Of a stretch of DNA of 64,000 nt, positions 36,986 through 51,535 are shown in pieces. The position numbers and the translations under genes were made by a program. The stretch's first letter is position 1. Every line of letters starts with the position of its first letter. The notes under the pieces were generated by a model. The model worked only from the letters and a program-made list of their open reading frames with translations. It did not search any database and had not been told where the DNA came from. This DNA comes from Cricetomys ansorgei. Lineage: Eukaryota > Chordata > Mammalia > Rodentia > Nesomyidae. The stretch is from NCBI GenBank assembly GCA_026225945.1, contig JAMJFZ010001137.1, forward strand, positions 186,001 to 250,000. Direction: 5' to 3'.

Positions 36986-39900
36986 TAGTTTTACTTGAGA
37001 TTCAATGGCTATTACGGTAGGTTCATCTGAGGTGGGTGATGAACCATTATCTGTGGAACTCAGAAAAGTTCAGATAATTTAATACTGGGAGGGGGCATTC
37101 CACCACTTCACCATCATGAAGTTTTATTCAATGATCTGAATTGAGTCTTGAGCACAATGTGGTATTTTTAATTTGAGCTTCACTTATCAGTTGCATTTCA
37201 TGGATGGAATGTGGGCAGCAAGATTGGAAGGGCTTGAGAAGCTTCACTTGCATAAAGATGCAAGCCATTTTTCCTCTTTCCTTCTGGAGTTTGATTATTT
37301 TTGTTCTAGAAAATAGAATCTTGCTACATACTTCAGTATATGGTTTGAATGAAAAGTTATTTTGAGACTCAGGGATTTGACTTTTATCCTCCAGCTGGTA
37401 ACATTGCTTTTACAGCACAGAGTCAGTCTTTGTAGCAACTCTGAGTGGCAGAGTGTGATAGCTTCTTGGAGTTCTACCCAAGATTTCTGTCTCCTTATCC
37501 TTCAGGTGGAACATGCTGATCCCCCTCTGGAACCACAGAATGAAAATTGGCCTGCCATGTTTCCTAGAAACCAAGACCTATAATAAACCTATCATCTTCA
37601 AGTTGCAATTGTGGGATCTTGTGATGCATCAAGAAGGTAACAACTAACATTCCCAGGCTGTCTCATTCCATGATCTGCCTGTCACAGTGTCTTCTTACTT
37701 AGATTATATTTGTTTACATCCTCAGCTCCTGCAACTCTGCCACAAGCCTCTTCTAACACATCTCACCTCTCGTGTTCCCTCTCTTGCCTATCCTCACTCC
37801 TCACCCAGCTTCAGCTCTGCTGATTCATCCTCTACTCCTCCTTTCCCTCGTCCTCCTCCTCCTCCTCTTCCTCCTCCTCCTCCTCCTCCTTCATCTTCTT
37901 CTTCTTCTTCCTCCTTACCCTCGAAGAAGTTATATGTTTTCATCTTTTTGAAGTAGGATCTGAGAGATTCTCCAACAAAAGCCATGAGAGGGCTGGGAGT
38001 TTGGCTTACAGATAGGGTGCTTGTCCAAAAAGTAATCTTGGGTTGAGTCCCCACTACTCGGGTGAAAATTAAAAGTTCAAAAGAAAGACTTTGGACATGG
38101 AACAACAGATCTCTAGTCAAGTCTGCAGTCAACAATTAGTTAGCTTTGTGAAGGCCCTGAGCCAGAACAACAAGCATGGGGCCTCATGTGTTCCTAACAC
38201 ACAGATAAATAATCAATGTTTGTTGTTGAAAGCTTCCCTTTTAGGGACATTGTTAGTCTTCAGCAGAGAAGTGAGAAGACTAATCTCCTTCTGGGAGGAC
38301 AGGACAGAAGAATAAAGTAGCTACAGACAAATCAGAAGACCTCATGCACTCTCACACTGAAATGTCTAAGGCAAGGCCATCTTGTTCTTTCTCCATTTCA
38401 TTTTTGCGTACATGTTCTGAGATCTCTATGCCCCTCACAGAAGTGGTCTTCTCTTCCTTTGCATCATATATGAGATTTTGATGTTTTTTACCAAGAAAAT
38501 GAATTAATTAATTAACTAATCTAGTAAAGGAAACTTAAAAGCAGAGCAAGCTAGGAGTCATATTTAATGTGATATTGGGCAGGAATTTCTCTACTTTCAT
38601 TCTCACCTGCATTCTAAGTTTGTGTCCATAGGTGACTATGTACTATGCACGCATCAAATGCCACATTGTAGTTTCTCCTGAGACAAGACAAAGCCTGAAG
38701 CAGACCAGCAATTTTATCTAAAACACAGTTGTGGGCTCTGATGACCCATTCAGAGCCTGACTTTGAGGAGACATTAAACCCCACAGCTGAAGAAAGATAC
38801 AACTTTCATATTAGGGTACTGGAGGATTTATTATCCAAATGTTAGATTGATTTAGAAATCTAGGTAGGGAAGCATGTGTTTCAGACATTCCCCACTCTTC
38901 TGGTGGAGTCTTCTCTGTTTAACAGAGCGGGGAACCCAAAACTTTGCACATACCAGGCAAGACAGGGTCATACCACTAAGCTCCATCCTCATCCCCCTTT
39001 CTCTTCCTCTTTGAAGATTCGTTGATGTTTGTCATCACACAGTTTGAATGTGTGTGTGTGTATCAATATATTCATCCATCAGGAGGTCAGGGGTCAACCT
39101 CAGCTGTCAACCATTTGGAGGTGCCATTGATCTTGGTTTTCATACAGGGTCTCTACTAAGAACTGGAACTCAGTGTATGTTCTAGGTTTGCTGGCCTCAG
39201 AGTCCCAGGAATCCCCCTCTCTCCACTGCTGCAGAGCACAGGTTCATTGTAACACATTTGGGTTTTCACTTCAGCATGGGTTTGAATTGGCATAAGCTGG
39301 TGTTTGCAAAGGACGTGCCCCAGAACCTATGTGGCCATTGGCACCAGAATTCAAATGTTCTCCTCTGTTTCTTCATTTTAAGTCGTGGCCCAGATACAGA
39401 TAAACATGCAGGCATTTTGTCCAAAATGTTGTTTCTGAGGCTCAGCTCCTCTAGTCTTCACAAATAAAGAGCAGAAGGCTCTAAAGGCTGATCTTACACC
39501 CTGTGTGCAATGAAATAACAGGATCCATGGCTCAGCTCCATGAGTGGAAGCCCTTTCAGGAGATTTTATCATTGTGTTATCCATGATGGAAACATTCCCC
39601 TGAGCCTGTGAGGCATGATGGGACAATAGAAATTCATATTGATCCCTATATTCACACCCTTAAGACCTTCTGTCTCCTGTTTTTGACTTTCTCATTTCTC
39701 TTTTGTTCCCTGTCTGTTTGAAAGTTGAGTATCCAGATTTTCTAGGGTGTAGAGGTATTTATTCAAATTTGTGACTCAGATCTTGAACAAGGTCACATAA
39801 AATTACACAGTGAAAACTCATCAATATGAAACGAAAGTGGTCTGCTTGATGATAACCTGCTTTTAATTGTTATGTTAGAGCGTCCCATGTCTTTCATGTA

Positions 39901-40873
39901 CTTAACCTTCAACTTGGATCCATAGGCAGAATTTTAGAATGAAGGTAAAGAAATTTTCTTTGCCTTTCATCATTAGATTAAAAGACTCAGAATGCAGAAG
40001 CAAATGAAGCCATTACAGAAGTAGTATTTTTAAGTAGTGTGCATTCAGTGTTTTACACTCAATGCTGCTCATTAATCCTGCAGCTGGTTTAGGTGTCCTA
40101 AGCCTTTTTTTGATGTTGTATATACACTCTGTTTGCACATCTTCAGACAACCATGATTGGGTTGCCCTTGATCTGGACCCCATGTCATGCTTCAGTGACA
40201 GTATCTTTGGAGAAATGAGCTGCAGAAGATAAAGTGCACAGAATACAGAAAAGATAAAAGAATGTGGTATCTGAGGTTCATTCAGATGTTGAGATTGTAT
40301 TGGGTAAGCTCAATAGGAGGCCCATCATATACAAAGTTTCTGGGGGACACAGCAGACAGACTCATCAAAAACCATCATGCATTTAGACGAGGAGAGCATG
40401 AAGGGCATGAGAGAATATCAAACAAGGGGAACACATGGCACCTCAAGAGCCTTGTAGTGAGAGAACACAGCAGCTTTGGGACTGATAGCCATATTCCCTC
40501 AAAGTGAGTGAGGTGGGTTATGAGGATATGAATCTGCGGATTCTCCAATGCCTTGCCCCCCTTAGAGCACTGCCAGCTATTCCAAGCACATTTCAGGTTT
40601 TGGAGAAGGAGCTGTGTCCATTCTCCATAAATCACACCGTAGACAAAAGCTTCAGCTCATCATTCCAGCCATTGCCAGAATTGGGCTACTGACTTTGAAG
40701 TAGTCACAGACACAGGACAATCACATATCCAGAGTGCTTTGTTGTCAGTTGTGTATATATAAGTTCACAGCAAAGCTGGGAGATCTCTGATGACAATTTC
40801 ATATGATATATGATGACATAGATAGCCTCTGTGTAGTTGACATATAATAATCTACAGTGTTTATTAGTCTAAA
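36986..40873. repeat. Tandem unit U2'
   Basis: Counterpart of U2 and, at 3,888 bases, the longest short-type unit. Part of the extra length is the CCT/CTT triplet run at about 37845-37915. The ID-like SINE (37990-38076) shares the small deletion seen in U2, which confirms their pairing. No gene is recognised. Confidence 0.88.
37990..38076 (+). mobile_element. ID-like SINE in U2'
   Basis: Shares the U2 deletion and reads GGGTTGAGTCCCC. Confidence 0.7.
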
Positions 40874-43379
40874 TAGTTTTATTTTGTAGTCAATGGCTAT
40901 TATGTTAGGCTCATCTCAGGTGTGTGATGAAACATTATCTGTGGAACTCAGAAAAGCTTAGATATATTACCTCTGGGAGGGAACATTCCACCTCTGCAGA
41001 ATCATGAAGTTTTATTCAACGAGCTAAATTGAATCTTCAGCACAATGGTGTCTTTTTCGTGAGAGCTTCAGTCATCACTTGTATTTCATGGATGGAATGT
41101 GGGCAGCAAGATTGGGAGTGCTTGAGAAGCTTTAGTTGCATAAAGATGCACGAACTTTTTCCTCTTTCCTTCTGGTTTTGATTATTTTTGTTTTAGAAAA
41201 TAGAATCTTGCTACATATCTCATTTTATGCTTTGAATGGAAAGTTCTTCAGAGACTCAGAGATTTGAACTCTTGTCCTCCAGAATGTGACATTGCTTTTA
41301 AAGCACAGAGTCCATCTTTGTTGCAACTCTGTGAGGGAGAGTGTGAGAGCTTATTGGAGTTATCCCCAAGATATCTGTCTCCTGATCCTTCAGGTGGAAC
41401 ATGCTGATCCCCCTCTGGAACCACAGAATAAAAATTGGCCTGCCATGTTTCCTAGGAACCAAGAGCCATAATAAATCTATCATATTCAAGTTGCAAATGA
41501 GGGGTCTTGTGATCCATCAACAAGGAGACAACTAACATTCCCCAGCTGTCTCATCCTCATGATCTGCCTGTCTCAGGGTCTTCTAACTGTGATTACATGT
41601 GTTTACAGCCTCAGCTCTTGCAGGTCTGCCACAAGCCTCTTCTATCCGCTCTCACCTCTCTTGTTCCCTCTTCTACCCATCCTCGGTCCTCACCCAGCTT
41701 CAGCTCTGCTGATCCATCCTCTATTCCTCCTAACCCTCCTTCCTCTTCCTCTTCATTTAACCCGGATAAGTTATATCTCTTCATCTCTTTGAAGTAGGCT
41801 CAGAGAGATTTTCCATGAAAAGCCATGAGAGGGCAGGGAATTTTGCTAACAGGTAGGGTGCTTGTCCAACAAGGAAAGGATCTTTGGGTTTGTCACCACT
41901 ACTCGGGTGAAAAGGAAAAGGTCACAAGAATGACTTTGGACGTGGAACAACAGAGCTCTTGTCAATTCTGCAGTCAATAGTTAGTTAGCTTTGTGAAAGG
42001 CCCTGATCCATAACCACCTGCCTGGGGCCTCATGTGCGCCTAACTAGCAGATAAATAATCCATGTTTGTTGTTCCAAGCTGCCCTTTTAGGGATATCATT
42101 TGTCTTCAGCAGCCATGTGAGAAGACTAATCTCCTTCTGGGAGGACAGGACAGAAGAAGAAAGTGGCTACAGACAAATCAGAAGACCTCGTGCAGTCTCA
42201 CACTGAAATGTCTAAGGCAAGGCCATCTTGTTGTGACTCCCCTTCATTTTTACGTACATGTTATGAGATCAAACAAGTGGTCTTGTCTTCCTTTGTATCA
42301 TAATTGAGATTTTCATGGTTTTGAACATGAAAACGAATTAATTTATTAATTAAACTAGTAAAGGAAACTTAAAAGCAGAGCAAGCTAGGAGTCATATTTA
42401 ATGTGATATTGTGCAGGAATTTCTATACTTTCATCTTCACCTGCCTTCTGAGTTTGTTTCCATAGGTGACTGTCTACTATGCATGTACCCTAGGCCATAT
42501 GGCTCTTTCTGATGAGACTCGACAAAGCCTGAAGCCGACCAGCAAGTTTCTCTATCAACTCAGCTGTGAGCTCTGATGACCAATTCAGAGACTGACTTTG
42601 AGGAGAAATTAAACCCCACAGCTGTAGAAAGATACAACTTTCATATTAGGGTACTGGAGCATTTATTATCCAAATGTTAGATTTCTTCAGAGATCTTGGT
42701 AGAGAAACATGCGTTTCAGACATTCCCTACTCTTCTGGTGGAGTCTTCTCTGTCTCACAGAACTGGAAACCCAAAACTTTGCACATACCAGGCAAGCCAG
42801 AGTTCTACCACTAAGCTCCATCCTCATCCCTCTTTCTCTTCGTCTTTGAGAATTCGTTGATGTGTGTCGTCACTCATCCAGAATGTGACTGTGTGTATCT
42901 GTGTACTCATCCATCAGGAGGTCAGGCGTCAAACTCAGTTGTCAATCATTTGGAGGTGCTGTCGGACTTGGTTTTTGTACAGGGTCTCTGCTTAGCCCTG
43001 GAAGTCACTTCATGTTCTAGGCTGACTTGCATCAGATGTCCAGGGATACCCCTGTCTCCACCATTCAGGTGCACAGGTTCATACTACCACATTTGGATTT
43101 TCACTTCAGCATGGGTGTGACTTGGAATAAGCTGGTGTGTGTGAAGGATTTGCTGCAGAGTCTATGTGGCCATTGGCACCAGAATTCAAATATTCTCCTA
43201 TTTTTCTCCATTTTCTGTAGTGGCCCAGATACAGATTAACATGCAGGCATTTTGTGCAAAATGTTGTATCTGAGGCTCACCTCCTCTAGTCTTCACTAAT
43301 AAAGAGCAGAAGGCTCCTAAGGCTGATCTAACACCCTGTGTGCAATGAAATAACAGGGTTCATGGCTCATCTCCATTAG
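40874..43379. repeat. Tandem unit U3', 3' end deleted
   Basis: This starts as a normal unit and runs to the equivalent of U1 position about 2510, then stops abruptly and joins U4' at about 43379. The ID-like SINE is at 41831-41920. It does not share the private variants that unite U3 and U4. Confidence 0.85.
41831..41920 (+). mobile_element. ID-like SINE in U3'
   Basis: Begins GGGCAGGGAATTTTGCTAAC and has a disturbed box B (GGGTTTGTCACC). Confidence 0.65.
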
Positions 43380-46300
43380 AAAATATTTCAGTGTATGGTT
43401 TGAATGGAAAGTTCTTCAGAGACTCAGGGATTTGAACTCTTGTCCTCCAGCTGGTGACATTGCTTTTAAAGCACAGAGTCCATCTTTTTTGCAACTCTGA
43501 GAGGGAGAAGGTGAGAGCTTATTGGAGTTATCCCCAAGATTTCTGTCTCCTGATCTTTCAGGTGGAACATGCTGATCCCCCTCTGGAACCACAGAATGAA
43601 AATTGGCCTGCCATGTTTCCTAGAAACCAAGAGCCATAATAAATCTGTCATATTCAAGTTGCAATTGAGGGGTCTTGTGATCCATCAACAAGGAGACAAC
43701 TAATATTCCCAGGCTTTCTCATCCTCATGATCTGCCTGTCTCAGGGTCTTCTAACTGGCATTACATGTGTTTACAGCCTCAGCCCCTGCAGCTCTTCCAC
43801 AAGCCTATTCTAACCCCTCTCACCTCTCGAGTTCCCTCTCTTGCCTATCCTCGGTCCTCACCCAGGTTCAGCTCTACTGATCCATCCTCTACTCCTCCTT
43901 TCCCTTCTTCTTCCTTTTCCTTACCCTCGGGTAAGTTATATGTTTTCATCTCTTTGAAGTAGGATCTGAGAGATTTTCCATCCAAAGCCTTGAGAGGGCT
44001 GGGAGTTTGACTTACAGGTAGGGTGATTGTCCAACAAGTACATTATCTTGGGTTCAGTCCCCAATACTCGGGTGTAAAGGAAAAGTTCAAACGAATGACT
44101 TTGGACATGGAACAACAGATCTCTTGTCAAGTCTGCAGTCAACAGTTAGTTAGCTTTGTGAAAGGTTCTGAGCCAGAACCAGAAGCGTAGGGCCTCATGT
44201 GTGCCTTACACACAGATAAATAATCCATGTTTGTTGTTCAAAGCTTCCCTTTTAGGGACATTATTAGTCTTCAGCAGAGAAGTGAGAAGAGTAATCTCCT
44301 TCTGGGAGGACAGGACAGAAGAAGAAAGTAGCTACAGACAAATCAGAAGACCTCATGCAGTCTCACACTGAAATGTCTAAGGCAAGGCCATCTTGTTCTT
44401 TCTCCATTCCATTTTTATGCACATGTTCTGTGATCTGTATGCCCCTCACAGAAGTGTTCTTCTCTTCCTTTGCATCATATATGAGATTTTCATGGTTTTG
44501 ACCAAGAAAACAAATTAATTAATTAATTAATCTTGTAAAGGAAACTTAAAAGCAGAGCAGGCTAGGAGTTATATTTAATGTGATACTGGGCAGGATTTTC
44601 TGTACTTTCATTTTCACCTGCATTCTGAGTTTGTTTCCAGAGGTGACTGTCTACTATGCATGCATCCTAGGACATATGGTAGTTTCTGCTGAGATAAGAC
44701 AAAGCCTGAAGCAGACCAACAAGTTTCTCTCAAACACAGCTGTACGCTCTGATGACCCATTCAGAGCCTGACTTAGAGGAGACATGAAACCCCACATCTG
44801 TAGAAAGATACAACTTTCATATTAGGGTACTGGATTATTTATTATCCAAATGTTAGATTTCTTTAGAATTCTAGGTAGGGAAGCATGAGCTTCAGACATT
44901 CCCTACTCTTCTGGTGGAGTCTTCTCTGTCTTACAGAACTGGGAACCCAAAACTTTGCACATACCAGGCAAGACAGTGTCATACCACGAAGCTCCATCCT
45001 CATCCCCCTTTCTCTTCCTCTTTGAAGATTCGTTGATGTTTGTAATCACACAGTTTGAATGTGTGTGTGTGTATCAATGTATTCATCCATCAGGAGGTCA
45101 GGGGTCAACCTCAGCTGTCAATCATTTGGAGGTGCCATTGATCTTGGTTATCATACAGGGTCTCTATTAAGAACTGGAACTCAGTGTATGTTCTAGGTTT
45201 TCTGACCTCCGAGTCCCAGGAATCCCCCTGTCACCACTGCTGCAGAGCACAGGTTCATTGTACCACATTTGGGTTTTCACTTCAGCATGGGTTTGAATTG
45301 GCATAAGGTGATGTGTGCAAAGGACATGCCCCAGAGCCTATGTGGCCATTGGAACCAGATTTCAAATGTTCTCCTCTGTTTCTCCATTTTATGTAGTGGC
45401 CCAGATACAGATAAACATGCAGGCATTTTTTCCAAAATGATGTATCTGAGGCTCAGCTCCTCTAGTCTTCACAAATAAAGAATAGAAGGCTCTAAAGGCT
45501 GATCTACAATGCTGTGTGCAATGAAATAACAGGATCCATGGCTCAGCTCCATGAGAAGAAGCCATTTCAGTAGATTTCATCATTGTGTCATACAAATGGA
45601 AACTTTCCTGAGCCTGTGAGACATCAAAGGGCAAAATGAATTCAAATTGATTCCTGCTTTCACATCCTTAGGACCTCTGACTCCATTTTTTGACTTTCTC
45701 TTTTCTCTTTTGTTCCCTCTCTGTTTGAAAGTTGACGGTCTCAATTTACTAGGGTGTAGAGGTACAATTTAGTCAAATTTGTGACTCAGATCTGAACAAA
45801 AATCACAGAAAATTACACAGTGGAAACTCATCAATATGAAACTTATGTGGTCTACTTGATGATAACCTGCCTTTAAACGTTAAGCTAGAGCACCCCATGT
45901 CTTTAATGTACTGTATCTTTAACTGGGATCTGTGGACAGAATTTTAAAATGAAGGAAAAGAACTTTTCTTTGTCCTTTATCATTAGATTAAAAGACTCAG
46001 AATGCAGAAGCAATTGAAGCCTTTACGGAAGTAGTGTTCTTAAGAAGTGCGCATTGAATGTTTTACACTCAGGGCTTCTCACTCATCCTTCACTTAGGCT
46101 CACTGTCCTAAGATTTTTTTATGTTGTATATACACTCTGTTTGCACATCCTCAGTCAAACATGAATGGGTGGCCCTTGACCTGGACCCCATGTCATTCTT
46201 CAGTGACAGTATCTTTGGAGAAATGTGCTGCGGATGAAAAAGTCCATAGAATACAGAGAAGATAAAAGAGTGTTGAATCTGAGGTTCTTTCAGAATTTGA

Positions 46301-46882
46301 GTTTGTCTGCGATAAGCTTAATAAGAGGCTCATCATGTACACAATATTTCAGAGAAACACAGGACAGCGTCATCACTAACCATCTTGCATTTAGACGAAG
46401 ACCGCATGAAGGGAATGATGCAGTATCAAACAAGGGGAACACACGGCAGGCATCTCAAGAGCTTGGTAGACAGACCACTCAGCAGCCTTGGGACAGAATG
46501 ACATATTCCCTCACAGTGAGAGAGCTGGGTTACAAGGATATTAACCTGTAGATTCAACAAGTCCGTGCTCATCGTCCAGCACTGCCAGCCTTGCCAAGCA
46601 CATTCCAGGATTTGAGAAGGGGCTGGGTCCATTCTCCATACATCAGACCATCAAGAAATGCTTCAGTTCATCATCCAAGCCATTGCCAGAATTGGGCTCC
46701 TGACTTTGATATTCACAGAAACAGGACAATCACATATCCAGAGTGTTTTGCAGGCAGTTGTGTATATTTAAGTTCACAGCAAAGCTGGGAGATCTCTGAT
46801 GTACATTTTATATGATATCTGATGTCATACATAGCCTTTATGTAGGTGACCTATAATGATCTATCTTGTTTATGAGTCTAAA
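43380..46882. repeat. Tandem unit U4', 5' end deleted
   Basis: The first ~320 bases of the unit, including the landmark, are missing. It begins at the equivalent of the ATATTTCAGTGTATGG motif (about 11886 in U4). The end (45600-46882) closely matches U4. The ID-like SINE is at 43996-44086. Together U3' and U4' are about 1.64 kb shorter than U3 plus U4. Confidence 0.85.
43996..44086 (+). mobile_element. ID-like SINE in U4'
   Basis: Keeps GGGTTCAGTCCCCAATACTC, with AGGGTGATTGTCC in place of the usual GGTGCTTGTCC. Confidence 0.7.
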
Positions 46883-49569
46883 TAGTTTTACTTGAGTGTC
46901 AATGGTTATCATGTTAGGTTAATCTCAGGTGAGTGATGAAACATATCTGTGGGAGGTGATATTCCAACTCTGCACAATGATGAAGTTTTCTTCGATGAGC
47001 TAAATAGAATCTTCAGCACATTGGTGTCTTTTCTATGATAGCTTCAGTTATCACTTGTATTTCATGGATGGAATTGTCAGCAAGAGAGGGAGGGTACCAG
47101 AAGCTTCAGTTGCATAAAGATGCATGATGTTTTTCCTCTTTTTTTCTAATTTTGTTTATTTTGTTTTTTTTTAAATAGAATATTGCTTTACACAACAGTA
47201 TATGCTTTTAATGTGAAAAATTCTGCAGAAATTCAGGTTCATGGACTCATGTCCTCCAGCTTTTACAGCCCATAATCCATCTTGTGTACCAGAGATGTGT
47301 GCAACATAGCTTGTGTACTAATGCTGAGAGGCAGAGAATTTTAATGCATTGGTGTTCTGCCCAATATCTGTGTTTCCTGATTCTTCAGGTGGTACATGCT
47401 GATTCTCCTCTGGAACCATAGACTGACAAAGGGCCTGCCACCCTGCATGTCCTGCCAAGTAACCAAGAGCCAAAATTAACCTATCATCAAGTTGAATCTG
47501 TGGTGATTTGTGACCCATCAACAAGGAAAGAACTAATTTGCCCAGGCTTTCTCATCCTCTTGATCTCATTCTGTCTCAGCCACTTCACGCTGGGATTCCA
47601 TGTGTTTACAGCCTCAGCTCCTGTAGCTCTGCGAAAGGCCTCTTTTAACCCCTCTCACCTCCCCTCTTCCCTCTCTTCACTTTCATCTCTCCTCATCCTC
47701 AGGTCTGCTCTCCTCCATCCTCTAATCTCCTCCTTTACATCCTTCTTTCAATTCCTCTTTTCTTCTTTTCTCCTCTTTTCTTCCTTCTCTTCCTCTCCCT
47801 CTGGTAAGTTATGTCTGGGCATGTCTTGATACTTTTCCATCAAAAGCTATTAGAGGGTGGGGAGTTTGGGTTACTAGTAGGGTGCTTGTCCAACAAGTAC
47901 AGGATTGTGGGTTCAGTCCACCACTCGGGTGAAAAGGAAACAGTCACAAGGAATGCTTGGACATGGAACTACAGAGCTCTTGTCAAGTCTGCAGTCAACA
48001 GTTTGACTTGTGAAATGCCCTGATTCAGAACCACCCAGGCTGTCTCTCCTCATGTGTTCCTGAAGCAAGTAGATAGATAATCCATGCGCATTGTTCCAAG
48101 CTCCCTTCTTAGGGAAATTATTCTACTTCAGCAAATGAGTGAGAAGACTGATGTCCATATTAGCTCACAAGACAGATGAAAAAAGTAGCTATAGACTTAT
48201 CGGAAGACCACCTGCAGTCTCACACTGAAATGCCTAAGGTAAGGCCTTCTTGTTCTGACCCCATTTTGTTTTTCGTAGATGTTCTCAGACCTCAGTGCCA
48301 CTCACCCAAGTGCTCCTGTCTGCCTTAGCAACACATTTATGATTTTCAGTTCTTTGACCACGGTCCAGATGTATTCTGATGTGAAATATTAAACTAAAAT
48401 ATCAAATGAAGGTGTAAGTCATAGTTAATGTCATATTATGAAGGAATGACTGCACTTTGCAACTAATGAATGTTACAAGGCTAATCTCTTCCTCATCTCA
48501 TTTGCATGTAAATTATAATATTTGTGGATTTTACCTTCAATAATTCACTGCTCCTTCATTTAGTCACAAAGAGACAATCTAGAGGCAGGATGCTGCACTT
48601 GTTATGGCCATCAATAAAACTCTTTATAATTTTCAACTGACTATTATTGTGATTGCCAATCACTCTCATGTGGATTATTTCAACCCACAGCCATGTCTCA
48701 CAGAGAATTCCTCCCTAGGTAGAAGACCCACCTTCTACCTTCTATCTTTCATCACAAAGACTCCATGATGGCCACCCCACTCACTCTGCCCTTCATGTAT
48801 GTACAAGATCTGGTTTCACCCGCACTAGCATCTTCAGAGTTGGGTTCCTAGGTGACTCTCTCCTCTGCAAGCTCCTGAGGCCAAATGGCAGCTTGTCCTG
48901 AGACAAGCCAGGAGCCTGAATTCATCATCTTGATGGTGTCATCAGCACAGCGTCTGTCCTGCTCACCCACACACAGACTGGCCGAGAGGACACACACCTC
49001 ACTGCTGAAGAAGTTATAGTCTTCCTGGTGATGAAAACAGGTCTTTTAAAAATCCAGTGTTGAAGATCTTCAGCTAGGCCCACATGCCTGAGTGCAGAGT
49101 TTTCCAACCATGCTGGGGGATGTGTCCTCTGTCTCACAGGATCATGGAGCAGGAAGTTCACATATAAAACACAAGACAGCATATTGCCTGCAGCTACATC
49201 TCCATCCCACTCTCCCTGTCTCTTGAGTATTCAGAGAGTGTTTCAGTGCGTTAATGAATATGTATGCATGCATGTGTGTGTACATACATATGGAGGTCAG
49301 AGGTTCACCACAATTGTCATTTGTTCCTAGACCGTCCATCTTTATTTTGGAAGAGGGTCTCTGTTGGTTAGGAGCTCACTGAATTGGCTGGGATGGATGG
49401 CCTTAGACTCCCAGGAATCCCCTGTCTTCAACACCCTAGGGTTAGGGTTACAATTTTATGCTACCACTCTAGGCATTTTGAGGATTTGGTGTCTAAGGGA
49501 ATGATGAGGTGGGGTTGGGAGTAAGGTACCAGAATCTATGCAGCCACAGCTCAAACATGTTCAGCATAG
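46883..49569. repeat. Edge unit U5' (long type), left edge of segment B'
   Basis: The intact counterpart of truncated U5. It carries the long-type stretch at about 48410-48830, an ID-like SINE at 47855-47940 and an antisense B1/B4-like SINE at about 49285-49475. It ends at the equivalent of U1 position about 2320, where segment B' begins. The 109-codon open stretch at 47500-47829 mirrors that of U5 and is pyrimidine-rich; it is not called. Confidence 0.86.
47855..47940 (+). mobile_element. ID-like SINE in U5'
   Basis: Keeps GGGTGCTTGTCCAACAAGTA and GGGTTCAGTCCACC. Only its first ~30 bases survive in U5 (about 16333-16362). Confidence 0.68.
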
Positions 49570-50283
49570 TTGTGTTTTGTTGAAAGCATGGTAATGTCCA
49601 GTCTGCTTCCCCATGGGAACCTGTCAGCACTGTGTTCATTCACAAACATCTCTCTCAGGCTAGAGGCACTTTGGCCTTAGGACTCTGGCCCCTTGACTGA
49701 TGGACAGGAAAAAAAATACTGTAAACTTTTTCAGTATACAAGGAGGGCCTGGTTCAGTCTCCTGGCTGGCAGTAAGGAGTGGAGAAAACAGCCTGTCAGT
49801 GGGTGCCATGTGCAAACCTGGGTGTCATGCCTTGCAAAATAACTCGTGTCTGTCTCTTCCTTTATAGCTTTGGGGACCCTGTGTCTGAGCTCCTTGTATG
49901 GCTGTCTCCTTGTTTATACAGAGGGTTATGGAGGAAATCCTGGTGCGACAGAGGAACAGTATTAAATACAGATTGATTCACATGTGTGATGGCTTATTCC
50001 TTATTTTCGTACTGTTGGGAGATGGTAAGGTTTAGGGGCCAGTCACAGAAGGAGATTTTGGGGACCCCAGTTTCACAATCTCCTGCCCAATTTTTGGTGC
50101 TGTTCCCTTAAGGTCCAAAGCAACATGGTCCACTGACCAGGTGCAGGTGTCCACTAGTGAATCACCAGCCTTCTGATCCTGGCGCCTGTCCTTATGTGTG
50201 CTTATATGTGTCACAGTGCTACCAGTCAGTTACAGGTGTCCACCTGTGAGCCAAAGGAAACTGTTTTCCTTGCAATTTATTTG

Positions 50284-50293
50284 TCTTTCTTTT

Positions 50294-50357
<64 letters not shown>

Positions 50358-50401
50358 TTTCTTTCTTCCTTCTTCTTCTTCCTTCTTTCTTTCTTTCTTT
50401 T

Positions 50402-50441
<40 letters not shown>

Positions 50442-50646
50442 TCATTGTTTTTTCTTCCTTTGTTAGTTTCTTTCTTTCTTGGTTTCTCTCATTATTTGTT
50501 TCTTTCTTCTTTCCTTCTCATTCTCCCTTCCTTCTTTCCTTCCTTCCTTCCTTCCTTCCCTTCCTTCCTTCCTTCATTCCGTCCTTTCTTCCTTCCTTCA
50601 TCTGTCCCTCCCTCCCTTGACTCCCTCTATCTCTCCTTCCTTCGTT

Positions 50647-50722
<76 letters not shown>

Positions 50723-50731
50723 TTCTTTTTT
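50284..50731. repeat. Compound CTTT/CCTT microsatellite, about 450 bp
   Basis: CTTT runs flank a central CCTT-rich block at about 50521-50600 and an interrupted CTTCTTCTT piece near 50368-50385. It is the counterpart of 17384-18020 but about 190 bases shorter and with different interruptions. Confidence 0.98.
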
Positions 50732-51397
50732 ACAGGAACCAAAGACTCAATAAACTCCATGGTATCCATCTTGACTCTCAGGGATTCAGTAAATTTGATT
50801 ATCATTGTGTGCCTGTAGAGACAGCTCCGCTGAAGCAGGTATAGATGAGGTAATGCTCCTGTGGGCTATTTGCCAGGCCTGAGTGTGATCTTTTGTGGGT
50901 GAAGTGTTCCTCGAGATGGTAAGTGCAATGGGGTCACTATCCCAAGAAACAGATTCTGAGAAATGCCTTCAAGGTGCAAACTGGTTTATTCTGTAGGGAA
51001 GCAGGTTTCTATGGAGAAAGTAGGGTGGTACGGAAGGGAGAGGTCCAATAGCATTGGTCTATACTTATTAGACTCTTCAATCAGCCTATGTGAAGCTAGT
51101 TAATCAGGAGATGGATGGGCAAAGGTCAGAAAAGGCCCAATAGCCAACATTAGCGAACAAGGTTTCAGTAAAGACAGAGGAAATAGATACTGTTCTGGCA
51201 TGCATTTCAACTATTGTTCCAAGGACTTGCCATTTAAAGTATGGGCCTAGGTACTTCCCCAGTGCAGGCACTGAAGCCCATCTCTCTTTTCTGCCATTAT
51301 GATCCAGAAGCTATCATCACCTCAGTTTCCTTTTTCTTCAATGGACACAACAATCTCTACTTCTTTAGAGTTTGGTAGGAATTACATAAAGATTCCC

Positions 51398-51535
51398 CAG
51401 GTGTAATGGTACAAGCCCTTAGTCACACCAATTAGGAGGCAAGAGTAAAGGGGGATCTCAGTGAGTTCAAGGCTAGCCTGGTTCATATAGTGGCTTCCAG
51501 ACCAGCAGAATTTCATAGGGAGACAATCTAAAAAT
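51398..51535 (+). mobile_element. B1-like SINE remnant (B' copy)
   Basis: Paralogue of the element at 18711-18848. It keeps TGGTACAAGCCCTTAGTC, AGGAGGCAAGAG and GTTCAAGGCTAGCCTGGT. Confidence 0.75.
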
